64,000 nucleotides of DNA from Asaia sp. W19 (GTDB lineage: Bacteria > Pseudomonadota > Alphaproteobacteria > Acetobacterales > Acetobacteraceae). Position 1 is the first letter of the stretch. Each line of letters starts with the position of its first letter. Shown piece by piece: positions 54,246 to 62,714 of the stretch. Below the pieces are notes generated by a model. It was not told the DNA's origin. It saw nothing but the letters and a program-made list of their open reading frames with translations, and did no database searches. The translations under genes were made by a program, and so were the position numbers. Location of the stretch: assembly GCF_003994335.1 (NCBI RefSeq), contig NZ_PNQZ01000019.1:2-64001 (forward strand). The letters are read 5' to 3'.

Positions 54246-55142
54246 TCACGGCTTCCGGTACCTCAACGCATCGACCAGAATCCTGAAAGCAGGGGGTAGC
54301 TCCCGGCGATCGGGATAATAGAGATGATAGCCCGAAAACGGGGGGCACCAGTCTTGCAGAACCCGTACGAGCCGCCCCGATGCCAGAAGGGCCAGGGCCT
54401 GATCTTCCAGAACGCAGGCAAGGCCCACGCCCTGTGTCGCAGCATGCAGGATCATCGGCACGTCATTGAGGATGAGCGGCCCTTCAACACGCACCTTGAG
54501 ATCGCGCCCGTCGCGGCCGAACTCCCATGCATAAAGGCCGCCACGTGTCTGCATACGGATATTGATACAGGCATGTCCCGTAAGATCATGGGGGGTCGCG
54601 GGGACGCCTCGGGCAGCCAGATAATCGGGTGAGCCGACGACAGCCATGCGCAGTTCCGGGCTGATCGGCACGGCGATCATGTCCTTTGCGACCTGCTCGC
54701 CGAGCCTGATGCCTGCGTCGAAACGATCAGTGATTATATCGGTCAACTGGCTGTCGATGGAGATCTCGATCACCAGTTCGGGATAGGCTTCAAGCAAACG
54801 CCCCACAGTGGGCCAAAGTATGGTCTCTGCTGCATGACGGCTGGAGGTGACGCGCACTGTGCCGGAAGGTTTCTCCCTCAGCGCACTCAGGCGCGAGAGC
54901 TGGGCGTCGATGTCGTTGAGAGCGGGACGCAGCGTTGCCAGCAATTGCTCTCCCGCTTCGGTCGGCGCGACATTGCGCGTATTGCGGGTCAGCAGCTTGA
55001 CACCCATCCCGGCTTCGAGCCGACGGACGATCTGGCTGATTGCGGACTGGGATGCGCCCAGAAGGGCCGCTGCCCGCGTGAAGCTGCGTGCCTCGGCAAC
55101 AGCAAGGAACACCACCAGATCGCTCAGCTCTTCACGTCTCAT
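54246..55142 (-). CDS. LysR-type regulator next to tandem SDR genes
   Basis: A 298-residue LTTR of the CrgA/PA-type group: helix-turn-helix at residues ~3-60 (DLVVFLAVAEARSFTRAAALLG, SAISQIVRRLEA), then effector domain with SGTVRVTSSRHAAETI and FDAGIRLGEQV. The ERxG-type subfamily often regulates a divergent oxidoreductase. It is divergent from the first of two tandem SDR genes with a 136-base gap that holds AT-rich sequence, so control of those genes is the likely role. Effector unknown. Confidence 0.9.
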   Translation of the reverse strand: MRREELSDLVVFLAVAEARSFTRAAALLGASQSAISQIVRRLEAGMGVKLLTRNTRNVAPTEAGEQLLATLRPALNDIDAQLSRLSALREKPSGTVRVTSSRHAAETILWPTVGRLLEAYPELVIEISIDSQLTDIITDRFDAGIRLGEQVAKDMIAVPISPELRMAVVGSPDYLAARGVPATPHDLTGHACINIRMQTRGGLYAWEFGRDGRDLKVRVEGPLILNDVPMILHAATQGVGLACVLEDQALALLASGRLVRVLQDWCPPFSGYHLYYPDRRELPPAFRILVDALRYRKP

Positions 55143-55278
55143 TGATTAACCCTGATGATAAGCCCATGCAGAATACAGCGTCTAATTTATAAAATCACCT
55201 GCGGCTATATCTGTCTTCCCGAATGACCTCCGTGGCGAATTCACCCCCCGCGAGAGGTGCAGAGAGCGGAGATTGAGT

Positions 55279-56112
55279 ATGACGAGAGACCTAGTCGTGA
55301 TCATCGGCGCAGGCGGTATCGGTGAAGCCATCGCCCGGCGCCAGGGTGTCGGCAAGACGCTTCTGCTCGCCGACAGAAACGTGCAAACGCTCGAGGCTGC
55401 CGCGATGCGCCTTCGTGAGGCGAGCTATGATGTCGTCACACAAGACGTGGACGTGACATCTCGCGCTTCAGTGCAGGCGCTGGCTCGCAGAGCACAGGAG
55501 CTCGGCCGGGTCATGCAGGTCATCAACACGGCGGGGCTATCGCCCAATATGGCCCCGGCGCAGACTGTGCTCGAGGTCGATCTCTACGGATCGGCGCTCG
55601 TTTTCGAGGCGTTCGGCGCCGTGATCGCACCAGGGGGCGCGGGGCTGATCATATCGAGCATGGCAGGTCACATGATACGCCCATTGCCTGAAGACCAGGA
55701 AAAGCAACTCGCCTCGACACCAGCGGATGAATTGCTCGCCTTGCCGTTCCTTCAACCAGAGGCGATCCCAAATAGCATGATCGCCTATATGGTCGCCAAG
55801 CGCGCGAATTATCTGCGAGTCCAGGCCGAGGCGGTCCGTTGGGGTGAGAAAGCTGCGCGCGTCAACGCCATCAGCCCCGGCATCGTCGTCACACCACTCG
55901 CAGCGCATGAACTCGCCTCCGAGATCGGTCCTGTCTATCGCGCCATGGTTGAAGCGTCACCAGCCAAACGCATGGCGCCCCCGGATGAAATTGCGATCGC
56001 CGCAAGCTTCCTGCTTGGACCGGATGCCGGATTTATCACGGGGAGCGATCTTCTTATTGATGGCGGCGTAATCGCAGCCATGCGTGCCGGGCGGCTCCCC
56101 GCGCCGAGTTAG
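55279..56112 (+). CDS. Short-chain dehydrogenase/reductase (tandem copy 1)
   Basis: A 277-residue classical SDR. Nucleotide loop IIGAGGIGEAIA, catalytic Ser in SSMAGH and catalytic Tyr/Lys in AYMVAKRA are present, with an extended ~30-residue insert between Ser and Tyr shared with copy 2. The C-terminal GSDLLIDGG is canonical. The ATG chosen has GCGGAG upstream. Substrate unknown; the insert places it near 3-alpha-hydroxysteroid/carbonyl-reductase-like groups, which does not fix a substrate. A divergent LysR gene probably regulates it. Confidence 0.88.
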   Translation: MTRDLVVIIGAGGIGEAIARRQGVGKTLLLADRNVQTLEAAAMRLREASYDVVTQDVDVTSRASVQALARRAQELGRVMQVINTAGLSPNMAPAQTVLEVDLYGSALVFEAFGAVIAPGGAGLIISSMAGHMIRPLPEDQEKQLASTPADELLALPFLQPEAIPNSMIAYMVAKRANYLRVQAEAVRWGEKAARVNAISPGIVVTPLAAHELASEIGPVYRAMVEASPAKRMAPPDEIAIAASFLLGPDAGFITGSDLLIDGGVIAAMRAGRLPAPS

Positions 56113-56545
56113 TCCGTCCCCATGCGCGCCGGACCGCGTGCCAAAACCGGTTCATCCTATCAGCGGTTATCGAGCGGGACTGGCAATGCGTCACGCCGCC
56201 TCACACGCGCAATGGCTCCCTATCGAGGCACTTCACCGGAGCTGGGAGGGCCCACCCTTCCTTGCTGCGCGTGACTCATGCATTACTCCGAGCCCATGGA
56301 TCTGGGAGCGCAATCCCCGTTGACGGCAAGGGGTGGTGCAGCCTGTCATGCCCGAAAGTGAACCCATGACAGGACCGTATGTCGCCACCTTCTTCCCGGG
56401 CGGGCCGACCTTATTCCCTGACCGCCAAAGCCAGCCTCTCAAAGACGATGCCTGAGTTCGCCAGAACACCCTCCCCGGTCTCCAATCCATTCGACCCGGG
56501 AGGTCTCAACAACACACTGTGTCAACGAAGAAAGGAGAAACCTCA
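56113..56545 (+). other. Intergenic region between the two SDR genes
   Basis: 433 bases without a supported gene. It holds a perfect nine-base inverted repeat (next entry) and, immediately before copy 2, an AAAGGAG ribosome site. Short open frames exist but have no ribosome site or recognisable sequence. A small leader peptide of 35 codons at 56349-56456 was considered but not supported. Confidence 0.4.
56342..56373. repeat. Perfect inverted repeat upstream of SDR copy 2
   Basis: CCTGTCATG at 56342-56350 pairs perfectly with CATGACAGG at 56365-56373 around a 14-base spacer. There is no T-run, so it is more likely an operator or RNA stem than a terminator. It is about 170 bases before the copy 2 start. 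Confidence 0.5.
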
Positions 56546-57373
56546 ATGTCTGATGTCATCGTTCTCATCGGTGCTGGCTCGATCGGTCAGGCCGTTGCGC
56601 GGCGCATAAGCGCTGGCAAGATCCTGCTCATTGCCGATGTGACGCCTGGCAATGCCGAAGCCGCAGCGAAAACCCTCGCAGATGCGGGCTACGATGTGCG
56701 TACCACCAACGTGGATATCGCGTCTCGCCGCTCGGTCGAGGCGCTGGCAAAGGAGGCCCAAGCGCTGGGGCCGATCACCGGTCTCATACAGGCTGCCGGT
56801 GTCTCGCCTTCCCAGGCCTCCGTCGAGACGATTCTCAAAATCGATCTCTACGGGACGGCGCTCGTTCTCGAATGCTTTGGCAAGGTGATGGCAGGCGATG
56901 GCGCCGCCCTCGTCATTTCGTCACAATCCGGCCACCGAATGGGCGCGCTCACCCCTGAGCAGGACCGCGAACTGGCCGTGACGCCCGTGGATGCATTGCT
57001 GGATCTGCCCTTTCTGCAGCCAGACGCTGTACGCGACACGCTGCATGCCTATCAACTCTCCAAGCGCGCCAATGGCTTGCGGGTACGGGCTCAGGCCATG
57101 GACTGGGGCAAGCGCGGCGCACGGGTCAATGCCATCAGTCCGGGCATCGTCATCACACCATTGGCAAATGACGAATTGCGTGGCCCGAGAGGCGCCAGCT
57201 ATCGCAGCATGATCGAGAGCTCACTTTCCGGGCGCGCAGGCACACCCGACGAAATTGCCACGCTCGCGGCGCTCATCATGAGCCCCGATGGACGCTTCAT
57301 CACCGGGAGTGATTTCCTGATCGATGGCGGCACGACCGCCGTTCATTGGTGCAAGGAGTGGGATCGGACCTGA
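56546..57373 (+). CDS. Short-chain dehydrogenase/reductase (tandem copy 2)
   Basis: A 275-residue SDR clearly paralogous to copy 1: the same nucleotide loop (LIGAGSIGQAVARR), Ser in SSQSGHR, Tyr/Lys in AYQLSKRA, the same insert after the Ser, and GSDFLIDGG at the end. AAAGGAG gives a good ribosome site. The two copies look fairly diverged, so duplication was not recent. Substrate unknown. The 433-base gap before it suggests its own promoter rather than simple cotranscription. Confidence 0.88.
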   Translation: MSDVIVLIGAGSIGQAVARRISAGKILLIADVTPGNAEAAAKTLADAGYDVRTTNVDIASRRSVEALAKEAQALGPITGLIQAAGVSPSQASVETILKIDLYGTALVLECFGKVMAGDGAALVISSQSGHRMGALTPEQDRELAVTPVDALLDLPFLQPDAVRDTLHAYQLSKRANGLRVRAQAMDWGKRGARVNAISPGIVITPLANDELRGPRGASYRSMIESSLSGRAGTPDEIATLAALIMSPDGRFITGSDFLIDGGTTAVHWCKEWDRT

Positions 57374-57448
57374 CAAGGCGGATACCCGCCCGGAAAAGGG
57401 AAATCTGCCTTCGTTTGAAAATGCCTCGCCGGTGATTCCGGTCTTCGC

Positions 57449-57615
57449 GACGTGGTCAAGCCACGTCCTGTCGGCGCGACTGTATCGATACCGGGAGCAC
57501 ATCACAGGGTCGTGCCAATCTTGGCTCTCTGTGGGCCGAGCCTGCCAGGCCATGTCTTGACGTGTCGGGAGGGCAGAACTCCCGAACGGCGTGGGTCGTC
57601 AACCCCGCCCACGCC
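57449..57615. other. Cluster of three GC-rich hairpins downstream of guaA
   Basis: Three perfect inverted repeats in the 280-base gap between SDR copy 2 and the guaA stop: GACGTGG/CCACGTC (57449-57467), CGGGAG/CTCCCG (57566-57584) and GGCGTGGG/CCCACGCC (57588-57615). None has a T-run. The last two lie just after the minus-strand guaA stop and could end its transcript or protect its 3' end. Confidence 0.4.
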
Positions 57616-57653
57616 AACAAGGCCCTCTAATCAGGTGTTCGAAACCGGGAGAA

Positions 57654-59249
57654 TCATTCCCACTCGATCGTACCCGGCGGCTTGGACGTGATGTCGTAGG
57701 TCACGCGGTTGATGCCGCGCACCTCGTTGACGATGCGTCCCGCCACGCGGTTCAGGAAACCGAAATCGAAGGGGTAGACCTCAGCCGTCATGCCATCCGT
57801 GCTGGTGACGGCGCGCAGCGCGCAGGCCTGGTCATAGGTGCGGCCATCGCCCATCACGCCGACGGTGCGAACCGGCAGCAATACGGCAAAAGCCTGCCAG
57901 ATGGCATCGTAGAGCCCGGCATTGCGGATCTCTTCAAGATAGATCGAATCTACCTTGCGCAGCAGATCGAGCTTCTCCCTGTCAATCGCACCCGGAATAC
58001 GAATGGCCAGCCCCGGTCCGGGGAAAGGATGACGCCCGACAATGGCCTCGGGAATTCCAAGCTCACGACCGAGCGCACGCACCTCGTCCTTGAACAATTC
58101 GCGCAGCGGCTCGACCAATTCCATGTTCATACGGTCGGGCAAACCACCGACATTGTGGTGCGACTTGATGGTGACAGAAGGCCCGCCGGTGAAGCTGACA
58201 GACTCGATCACATCCGGATAAAGTGTGCCCTGGGCAAGGAATTGCGCCCCACCCAGCTTCGTCGCTTCTTCCTCGAACACTTCGATGAACAGGCGCCCGA
58301 TGGTCTTGCGCTTCACCTCCGGGTCCGTCACCCCAGCAAGAGCATTCAGGAACAGATCCGACGCATCGCGATGGACGAGGCTGATATTGAAGCGGCCACG
58401 GAAGGTTTTGACGACTTCATCAGCTTCGCCCGCCCGCAGAATACCCGGATCGACGAAGATGCAGGTGAGCTGATCGCCAATGGCATCATGAATCAGTTTG
58501 GCCGCAACAGAAGAATCCACACCGCCCGAGAGACCACAGATCACGCGGCCCGACCCGACCTGCTCGCGAATGCGGGCAATCTCGAGGTCGCGGAACCCGG
58601 CCATGGTCCATGTGCCTTTGCACCCGGCCACATCATGGGTGAAGTTCTTGATCAGGGCTGCGCCATGCGGTGTATGCACGACCTCAGGGTGGAACTGCAC
58701 CCCATAGAGACGACGCCCTTCATCGGCGATGATCGCAAACGGCGCGCCTTCCGACCAGGCCACGGCGCGGAAGCCGGGGGGAAGTGCCGTAACGCGATCG
58801 CCATGGCTCATCCAGACCTGCTCGCGATGCCCGCGCGACCAGGCCCCACGGAACAATGCGCAATCTTCGGCGATTTCGATATGGGCGCGGCCGAACTCGC
58901 GATGCTCATGGGTTTCGACCTTGCCACCAAGACGCGCACACATGGCCTGCTGGCCATAGCAGATGCCAAGCACGGGTACGTTGAGATCAAAGACGATCTC
59001 AGGGATCTGCGGCGCATTGTCGTCATGCACGCTGGCCGGGCTACCGGAAAGGATGATACCGCGCGGATGGAAACCACGGATCTTCTCTTCCGTTGCGGTG
59101 AATGGCCAGATTTCGCAATAGACGCCGCTCTCGCGCACCCGACGCGCAATGAGCTGCGTGACCTGACTGCCGAAATCGAGGATCAGGATACGATCCTCGT
59201 GAAGCTGAAGGTCGAGGTTATCGGCGTTCTGCGGGGCGGTTTCAGTCAT
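57654..59249 (-). CDS. guaA: GMP synthase (glutamine-hydrolysing)
   Basis: Aminates XMP to GMP. N-terminal class I amidotransferase with [22 protein letters not shown], catalytic Cys in GICYGQQ and the His/Glu pair in QFHPEV. The synthetase domain has the ATP pyrophosphatase loop [13 protein letters not shown], and the C-terminal dimerisation domain contains [12 protein letters not shown] and ends in PPGTIEWE, the universal GuaA tail. 531 residues, complete. Confidence 0.97.
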   Translation of the reverse strand: MTETAPQNADNLDLQLHEDRILILDFGSQVTQLIARRVRESGVYCEIWPFTATEEKIRGFHPRGIILSGSPASVHDDNAPQIPEIVFDLNVPVLGICYGQQAMCARLGGKVETHEHREFGRAHIEIAEDCALFRGAWSRGHREQVWMSHGDRVTALPPGFRAVAWSEGAPFAIIADEGRRLYGVQFHPEVVHTPHGAALIKNFTHDVAGCKGTWTMAGFRDLEIARIREQVGSGRVICGLSGGVDSSVAAKLIHDAIGDQLTCIFVDPGILRAGEADEVVKTFRGRFNISLVHRDASDLFLNALAGVTDPEVKRKTIGRLFIEVFEEEATKLGGAQFLAQGTLYPDVIESVSFTGGPSVTIKSHHNVGGLPDRMNMELVEPLRELFKDEVRALGRELGIPEAIVGRHPFPGPGLAIRIPGAIDREKLDLLRKVDSIYLEEIRNAGLYDAIWQAFAVLLPVRTVGVMGDGRTYDQACALRAVTSTDGMTAEVYPFDFGFLNRVAGRIVNEVRGINRVTYDITSKPPGTIEWE

Positions 59250-59443
59250 GGCGCTCTTTCAACACGTCGTGCATGGGCAAGTTCTGTGGGCATCGTATAG
59301 GATGTTCGCAGGGCATCGTCATCCCAAAGCACGCATTTGCCCCCCGCTAAATGTCACCATTTCTTCACCCGGACGAGAGAATCATGCCCTTCCTCCCCCT
59401 CCTCACCGCCTCCGCGAGGGTTCGCCTGGCTTCTGAAGCAAAT

Positions 59444-59845
59444 ATGCGGTGTGGCTCCGGCATAAGGACAGCATGCCTGGCTCTCCTGGGGCTCAGCGCC
59501 AGCCTGACCGCTTGCTCCCCGCCTGCCCCTCCAAGCAAGGATCCCATCGGGCTCTGGACCGGAGCGCTTGTGGCCGATGAGGGAAGTTGTCCGACGACCA
59601 CTGATTCGACCCTTCAGATCGGCACCAGAGTCATCAGCTTCACACCGGGAGATAACGCGCTGGTGCTCAAGGGCGTGCGGGGCACGGACCCACACCATTA
59701 TCATGCCCAGCTCGACCTAAAGGACGCACAGGGTAAAACCTATAGCATCGTGTTCAACGGCTATCCGGTCGGGAATGCCATTGGCGGCATTTACGGGGCT
59801 CCCACCTGCCGCGCCCATATCGTCATGACACGTCCAAATCATTGA
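59444..59845 (+). CDS. Putative small lipoprotein
   Basis: A 133-residue lipoprotein: basic N-terminus, hydrophobic helix and lipobox SLTAC, then a ~110-residue mature beta-rich domain with two Cys (GSCPTTT and PTCRAH) that may pair. A GLWTGALVADEG start and repeated Gly-aromatic turns resemble lipocalin-like or copper-resistance NlpE-type small barrels, but I cannot name the family. The start used is the Met just before the signal peptide; the frame is open further upstream. No clear ribosome site. Confidence 0.6.
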   Translation: MRCGSGIRTACLALLGLSASLTACSPPAPPSKDPIGLWTGALVADEGSCPTTTDSTLQIGTRVISFTPGDNALVLKGVRGTDPHHYHAQLDLKDAQGKTYSIVFNGYPVGNAIGGIYGAPTCRAHIVMTRPNH

Positions 59846-59909
59846 TTGAAAAAAATTCTTTTTCCCTCTTGCAGGGTCGGGAAACTCGCAGTAGAACCCG
59901 CCCCACGAC

Positions 59910-59986
59910 GCACCCGTAGCTCAATTGGATAGAGCACCAGACTACGAATCTGGGGGTTAGAGGTTCGAGTCCTTTCGGGTGCGCCA
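59910..59986 (+). tRNA. tRNA-Arg (anticodon ACG), copy 1
   Basis: Complete cloverleaf with acceptor stem GCACCCG/CGGGTGC, D arm AGCTCAATTGGATAGAGC, anticodon stem CCAGA/TCTGG with loop CTACGAA giving ACG, T arm with GGTTCGAGTCC, and encoded CCA. Reads CGU/CGC/CGA after deamination of A34. Confidence 0.97.
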
Positions 59987-60018
59987 GTATATATCGTGAT
60001 CGCTCAAGTGATCACCAC

Positions 60019-60095
60019 GCACCCGTAGCTCAATTGGATAGAGCACCAGACTACGAATCTGGGGGTTAGAGGTTCGAGTCCTTTCGGGTGCGCCA
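60019..60095 (+). tRNA. tRNA-Arg (anticodon ACG), copy 2
   Basis: Identical in sequence to the copy 109 bases upstream over its whole 77 bases, again with encoded CCA. Only 32 bases separate the two genes, so they are probably processed from one transcript. Confidence 0.97.
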
Positions 60096-60119
60096 TTCAT
60101 TCCTTCGCCGACAAACCAA

Positions 60120-60908
60120 TCAGCCTGACACTGTCAGTATCGTACCCGTGATGGCGCGCGCCTGATCAGAGGCCAGGAAGAACACCGCATCTGCGATATC
60201 CTCCGCTGTGATAACTCCGGCCCCGCATGATCTGTTCGCGGTAGGGCCCACGCATTCCCTGTGCCCTTCCAGTGCCGGGGCTACCGCCACGACCCGTATG
60301 CCATCCGGTGCGACCTCGTCGGACAGGGACCTCGTGAGAGCCTCGACAGCGCCGACCGAAGTTGCCTGGGGCACATGAAGGGACATCCCTTTCGATCGCA
60401 CGGGAACAGCCGAGATATTGATGATCACACCCCCGTTGCCCCCGGCTGAAAGCGCCATGTGACGCACCGCCTGAGCGCTGACGAGCACCGTGCCTAGGAT
60501 ATTCGTGTCGATGACCGTCTCGATTTCCTGTGGTTCGACTGCTGTGAGCGGGACGGCTATGCAGGAGATGCCAGTCGTGTTGACCACCACACCGATAGGG
60601 CCGAAGACGACGGCGCTTTTCTGGAACACGGCAGCGATCTCGGTATGGTCGCGTATATCAAGAGGAAGCGCCAGAGCGCGTCCCTGCCGTTGCGCGATTC
60701 CGCAGGCGAGTGCCTGCGCCTGGACCGGATCCCCCCTGTAGGTCAGGATCACAGGGTGGCCCGCCTGGGCAAAACGGAGGGTAACAGCTCGGCCAACGCC
60801 GTGGCTTCCGCCAGTGATCAACACGGCTGGCCTCGGCCGGAGAGAGCGAGGCACAGACCCTAACGGGATACGCCCGTTGGGTCCGCGACCCTGATCGGTC
60901 GTATCCAT
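60120..60908 (-). CDS. Degenerate short-chain dehydrogenase-like protein lacking catalytic Tyr/Lys
   Basis: A 262-residue SDR-fold protein. The nucleotide loop TGGSHGVGRA is intact and the catalytic-Ser strand is NISAVP, but aligning the following helix places Gln181 where the catalytic Tyr should be and Val185 at the Lys (context HVPQATSVGAVEALTRSL), and NNAG is NTTG. The C-terminus stops one or two residues before the usual IDGG-type end. The frame is otherwise intact and acidic helices are kept, so it may be a non-enzymatic or altered-function paralogue. It lies 58 bases downstream of a receiver-domain gene and beside the tRNA pair. Confidence 0.75.
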   Translation of the reverse strand: MDTTDQGRGPNGRIPLGSVPRSLRPRPAVLITGGSHGVGRAVTLRFAQAGHPVILTYRGDPVQAQALACGIAQRQGRALALPLDIRDHTEIAAVFQKSAVVFGPIGVVVNTTGISCIAVPLTAVEPQEIETVIDTNILGTVLVSAQAVRHMALSAGGNGGVIINISAVPVRSKGMSLHVPQATSVGAVEALTRSLSDEVAPDGIRVVAVAPALEGHRECVGPTANRSCGAGVITAEDIADAVFFLASDQARAITGTILTVSG

Positions 60909-60966
60909 GGTGCAATCCCATCTTCTTGTTTTTATTGGGGATCGTTAGGGGAGAGTATTGATGAGG

Positions 60967-61371
60967 TCAGTGAATGCAATGCGCCAAGGCGGCGCAGACA
61001 TCACTTTCGAGAAAGGGTTTGGCGACGAAAAGGCTGCGGGGCGGGAGCAAGGTACTCCCGGGCATTTGCCGCCCTGACGTCAGTACAAAGCCCATATCGG
61101 GCCGCGTGCGTGAGAGATGATGACCCAGTTCCAAGCCGGTCATCGCACTCGGCATCTCGAAATCGGAGAAGACAATCTGGATCTGCGGATTGAGGCTGAT
61201 CATGCTGAGCGCCTCATCGGCGTCCTCGGCAGAAATGACCGTGTAGCCGGCCTGTTCGATCATATCGGATACGTAAAGACGCAGCAGAACCTGATCTTCA
61301 ACAACGAGAACGGTTGGCGCTGCATGATGCTCGCCAGAGCGAGCGGTACCGAACGATAAATCTGCGCACAT
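60967..61371 (-). CDS. Stand-alone response regulator receiver domain
   Basis: A 134-residue CheY-like protein with no output domain. Acidic pocket VVEDQ, phosphoacceptor Asp in FSDFEMPS, Thr/Ser in LTSGRQ and Lys in AKPF are present in canonical order. A ~20-residue N-terminal extension precedes the fold. No histidine kinase is nearby. Such single-domain receivers act in phosphorelays or by binding partners; the adjacent degenerate SDR is a possible but unproven partner. Confidence 0.88.
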   Translation of the reverse strand: MCADLSFGTARSGEHHAAPTVLVVEDQVLLRLYVSDMIEQAGYTVISAEDADEALSMISLNPQIQIVFSDFEMPSAMTGLELGHHLSRTRPDMGFVLTSGRQMPGSTLLPPRSLFVAKPFLESDVCAALAHCIH

Positions 61372-61451
61372 GGTCCCCGTCTCTCCCGAAAGAGCATTGA
61401 GCTACATCAACGGCGCCAATGCCTTACAGTTCGTTCAGGACCTTGTTACTT

Positions 61452-62228
61452 CTATCTAACAGTTTCGTCAGGATTCTGTTCGCTGGCGAAACCGACCGCG
61501 GTGCCGCCCTGGCCGTCATGGGCAAGCACATCGATACCCGCCACTCCCCAGCGCCCATCCTTCTGCACCAACAACGGAGCGCCACTTGCGCCACGCGTTG
61601 CGGCACAATCATGATCGATCAGCTGCCCGCGCACCTTCACCACGTGGCACTGCGTATCGCCAATGGCCAACTCTTTCCTGTCCTGCTGGTACCCCGCCAA
61701 CATCGCGTTCATGCCAGGCGCAGGCGTCACCATGGGAAGGATCTCACCCGACGCTACCAGTGGATGATCCAGGATCAGCGTAGCATGGTCGGCCTGGCTC
61801 GTTCGCAGGGGATGGAACGGATCGTAAGCGGGTGCGATGATGAACCGGACCGCCCGGGCCGTCGCGCGCCAAGAACCCGTGTCGTAGCCAAGCATGAAAT
61901 GCACGCTCGAAGGCTGAACGAAATTGGCGGCTTCATCCCGCCACAGGCAATGTGCTGCCGTCATGATCACAGAGGGTGCGACCATGAAGCCTGTGCATCG
62001 TGCGCCCAGTTCAGTCTGCACCCGCCCCAGTATACGCCACGGCATATGGCCAACATCGATCGCGTGGCGCGCGCCCTGCCCCACACCGGGCAATGCGGCA
62101 GCCGAGGGGCGTGCCGAGACACACTCGTAGGGCAAGGGGGTACCCAGAGCGAGCATCATGCCGATCCGCATCAGACGCCGAAGACGGCGCGACGGGGCAG
62201 CAGGCGAAAACTCTGATCCCGTTATCAT
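61452..62228 (-). CDS. Secreted trypsin-like serine protease
   Basis: A 258-residue S1-family protease. The N-terminal region has RRLRRLMRIGMMLALG, a signal-like segment. Catalytic His in MTAAHCLW, Asp in ADHATLILD (one Asp of a DxALL-like block) and Ser in GASGAPLL, with Cys pairs CTGF/AAHC and CHVV/DCAA. The GASGAP instead of GDSGGP is seen in some bacterial members. ATGA overlap with cda. The target is unknown. Confidence 0.83.
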   Translation of the reverse strand: MITGSEFSPAAPSRRLRRLMRIGMMLALGTPLPYECVSARPSAAALPGVGQGARHAIDVGHMPWRILGRVQTELGARCTGFMVAPSVIMTAAHCLWRDEAANFVQPSSVHFMLGYDTGSWRATARAVRFIIAPAYDPFHPLRTSQADHATLILDHPLVASGEILPMVTPAPGMNAMLAGYQQDRKELAIGDTQCHVVKVRGQLIDHDCAATRGASGAPLLVQKDGRWGVAGIDVLAHDGQGGTAVGFASEQNPDETVR

Positions 62229-62647
62229 GCGCCAGGTTCTTCGCCGGTGTTTCCCGCCGAAAGATGGTCCGGCCCGAATGACCAGGGCAAAAGTGCCTCG
62301 AGAGTTGTGTCCAGAACCAGCTTCCCCTCCGTATTGATAATCCTGACGGGCAATTCCGGCGCGCCAAACTCCCTCAGGCGCTGACGGCACCCGCCACATG
62401 GCGTGCACGGGGCCTCACCCGATCCCACGATCACGATCTCCTCGATGCGGCGCCCACCCGCCATTACCATCGCGGCAATGGCGCTCGCCTCGGCGCAGTT
62501 GCCCTGTGGATAGGCGGCGTTCTCGACGTTGCAACCTGCATGGATCACCCCCTCGCAGAGGAGTGCCGCCCCTACCTGAAACCGCGAATAGGGCGCATAG
62601 GCGCGCAGCCTGGCAGCGAGGGCCGCCTCGATCAGATCCCCGGTCAT
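62225..62647 (-). CDS. cdd: Cytidine deaminase
   Basis: Small tetrameric-type zinc enzyme (140 residues) converting cytidine to uridine. Zinc and catalytic residues in GNCAEASAI (Cys-Ala-Glu) and PCGGCRQRL; N-terminal YSRFQVGAALL and NVENAAYPQ substrate blocks are present. I used the internal ATG that begins MTGDLIEAA, which fits the family; the longer frame overlaps the lysA start on the opposite strand. It overlaps the protease gene by 4 bases. Confidence 0.93.
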   Translation of the reverse strand: MTGDLIEAALAARLRAYAPYSRFQVGAALLCEGVIHAGCNVENAAYPQGNCAEASAIAAMVMAGGRRIEEIVIVGSGEAPCTPCGGCRQRLREFGAPELPVRIINTEGKLVLDTTLEALLPWSFGPDHLSAGNTGEEPGA

Positions 62648-62714
62648 CAAATATCCCTCCTCGCTTCGCAATCCCAGCTTGGAAGCTGCAGATTGCCCTT
62701 GTAGTCTGTCCAGC

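Noticed and set aside
56349..56456. 35-codon frame before SDR copy 2 as a leader peptide
   Set aside because: No ribosome site, no hydrophobic or regulatory codon pattern, and it overlaps the inverted repeat only by chance.
57591..59300. 569-codon open frame on the plus strand across guaA
   Set aside because: It is antisense to an unambiguous full-length guaA, has no recognisable motif, and its composition is what a GC-rich complementary frame produces.
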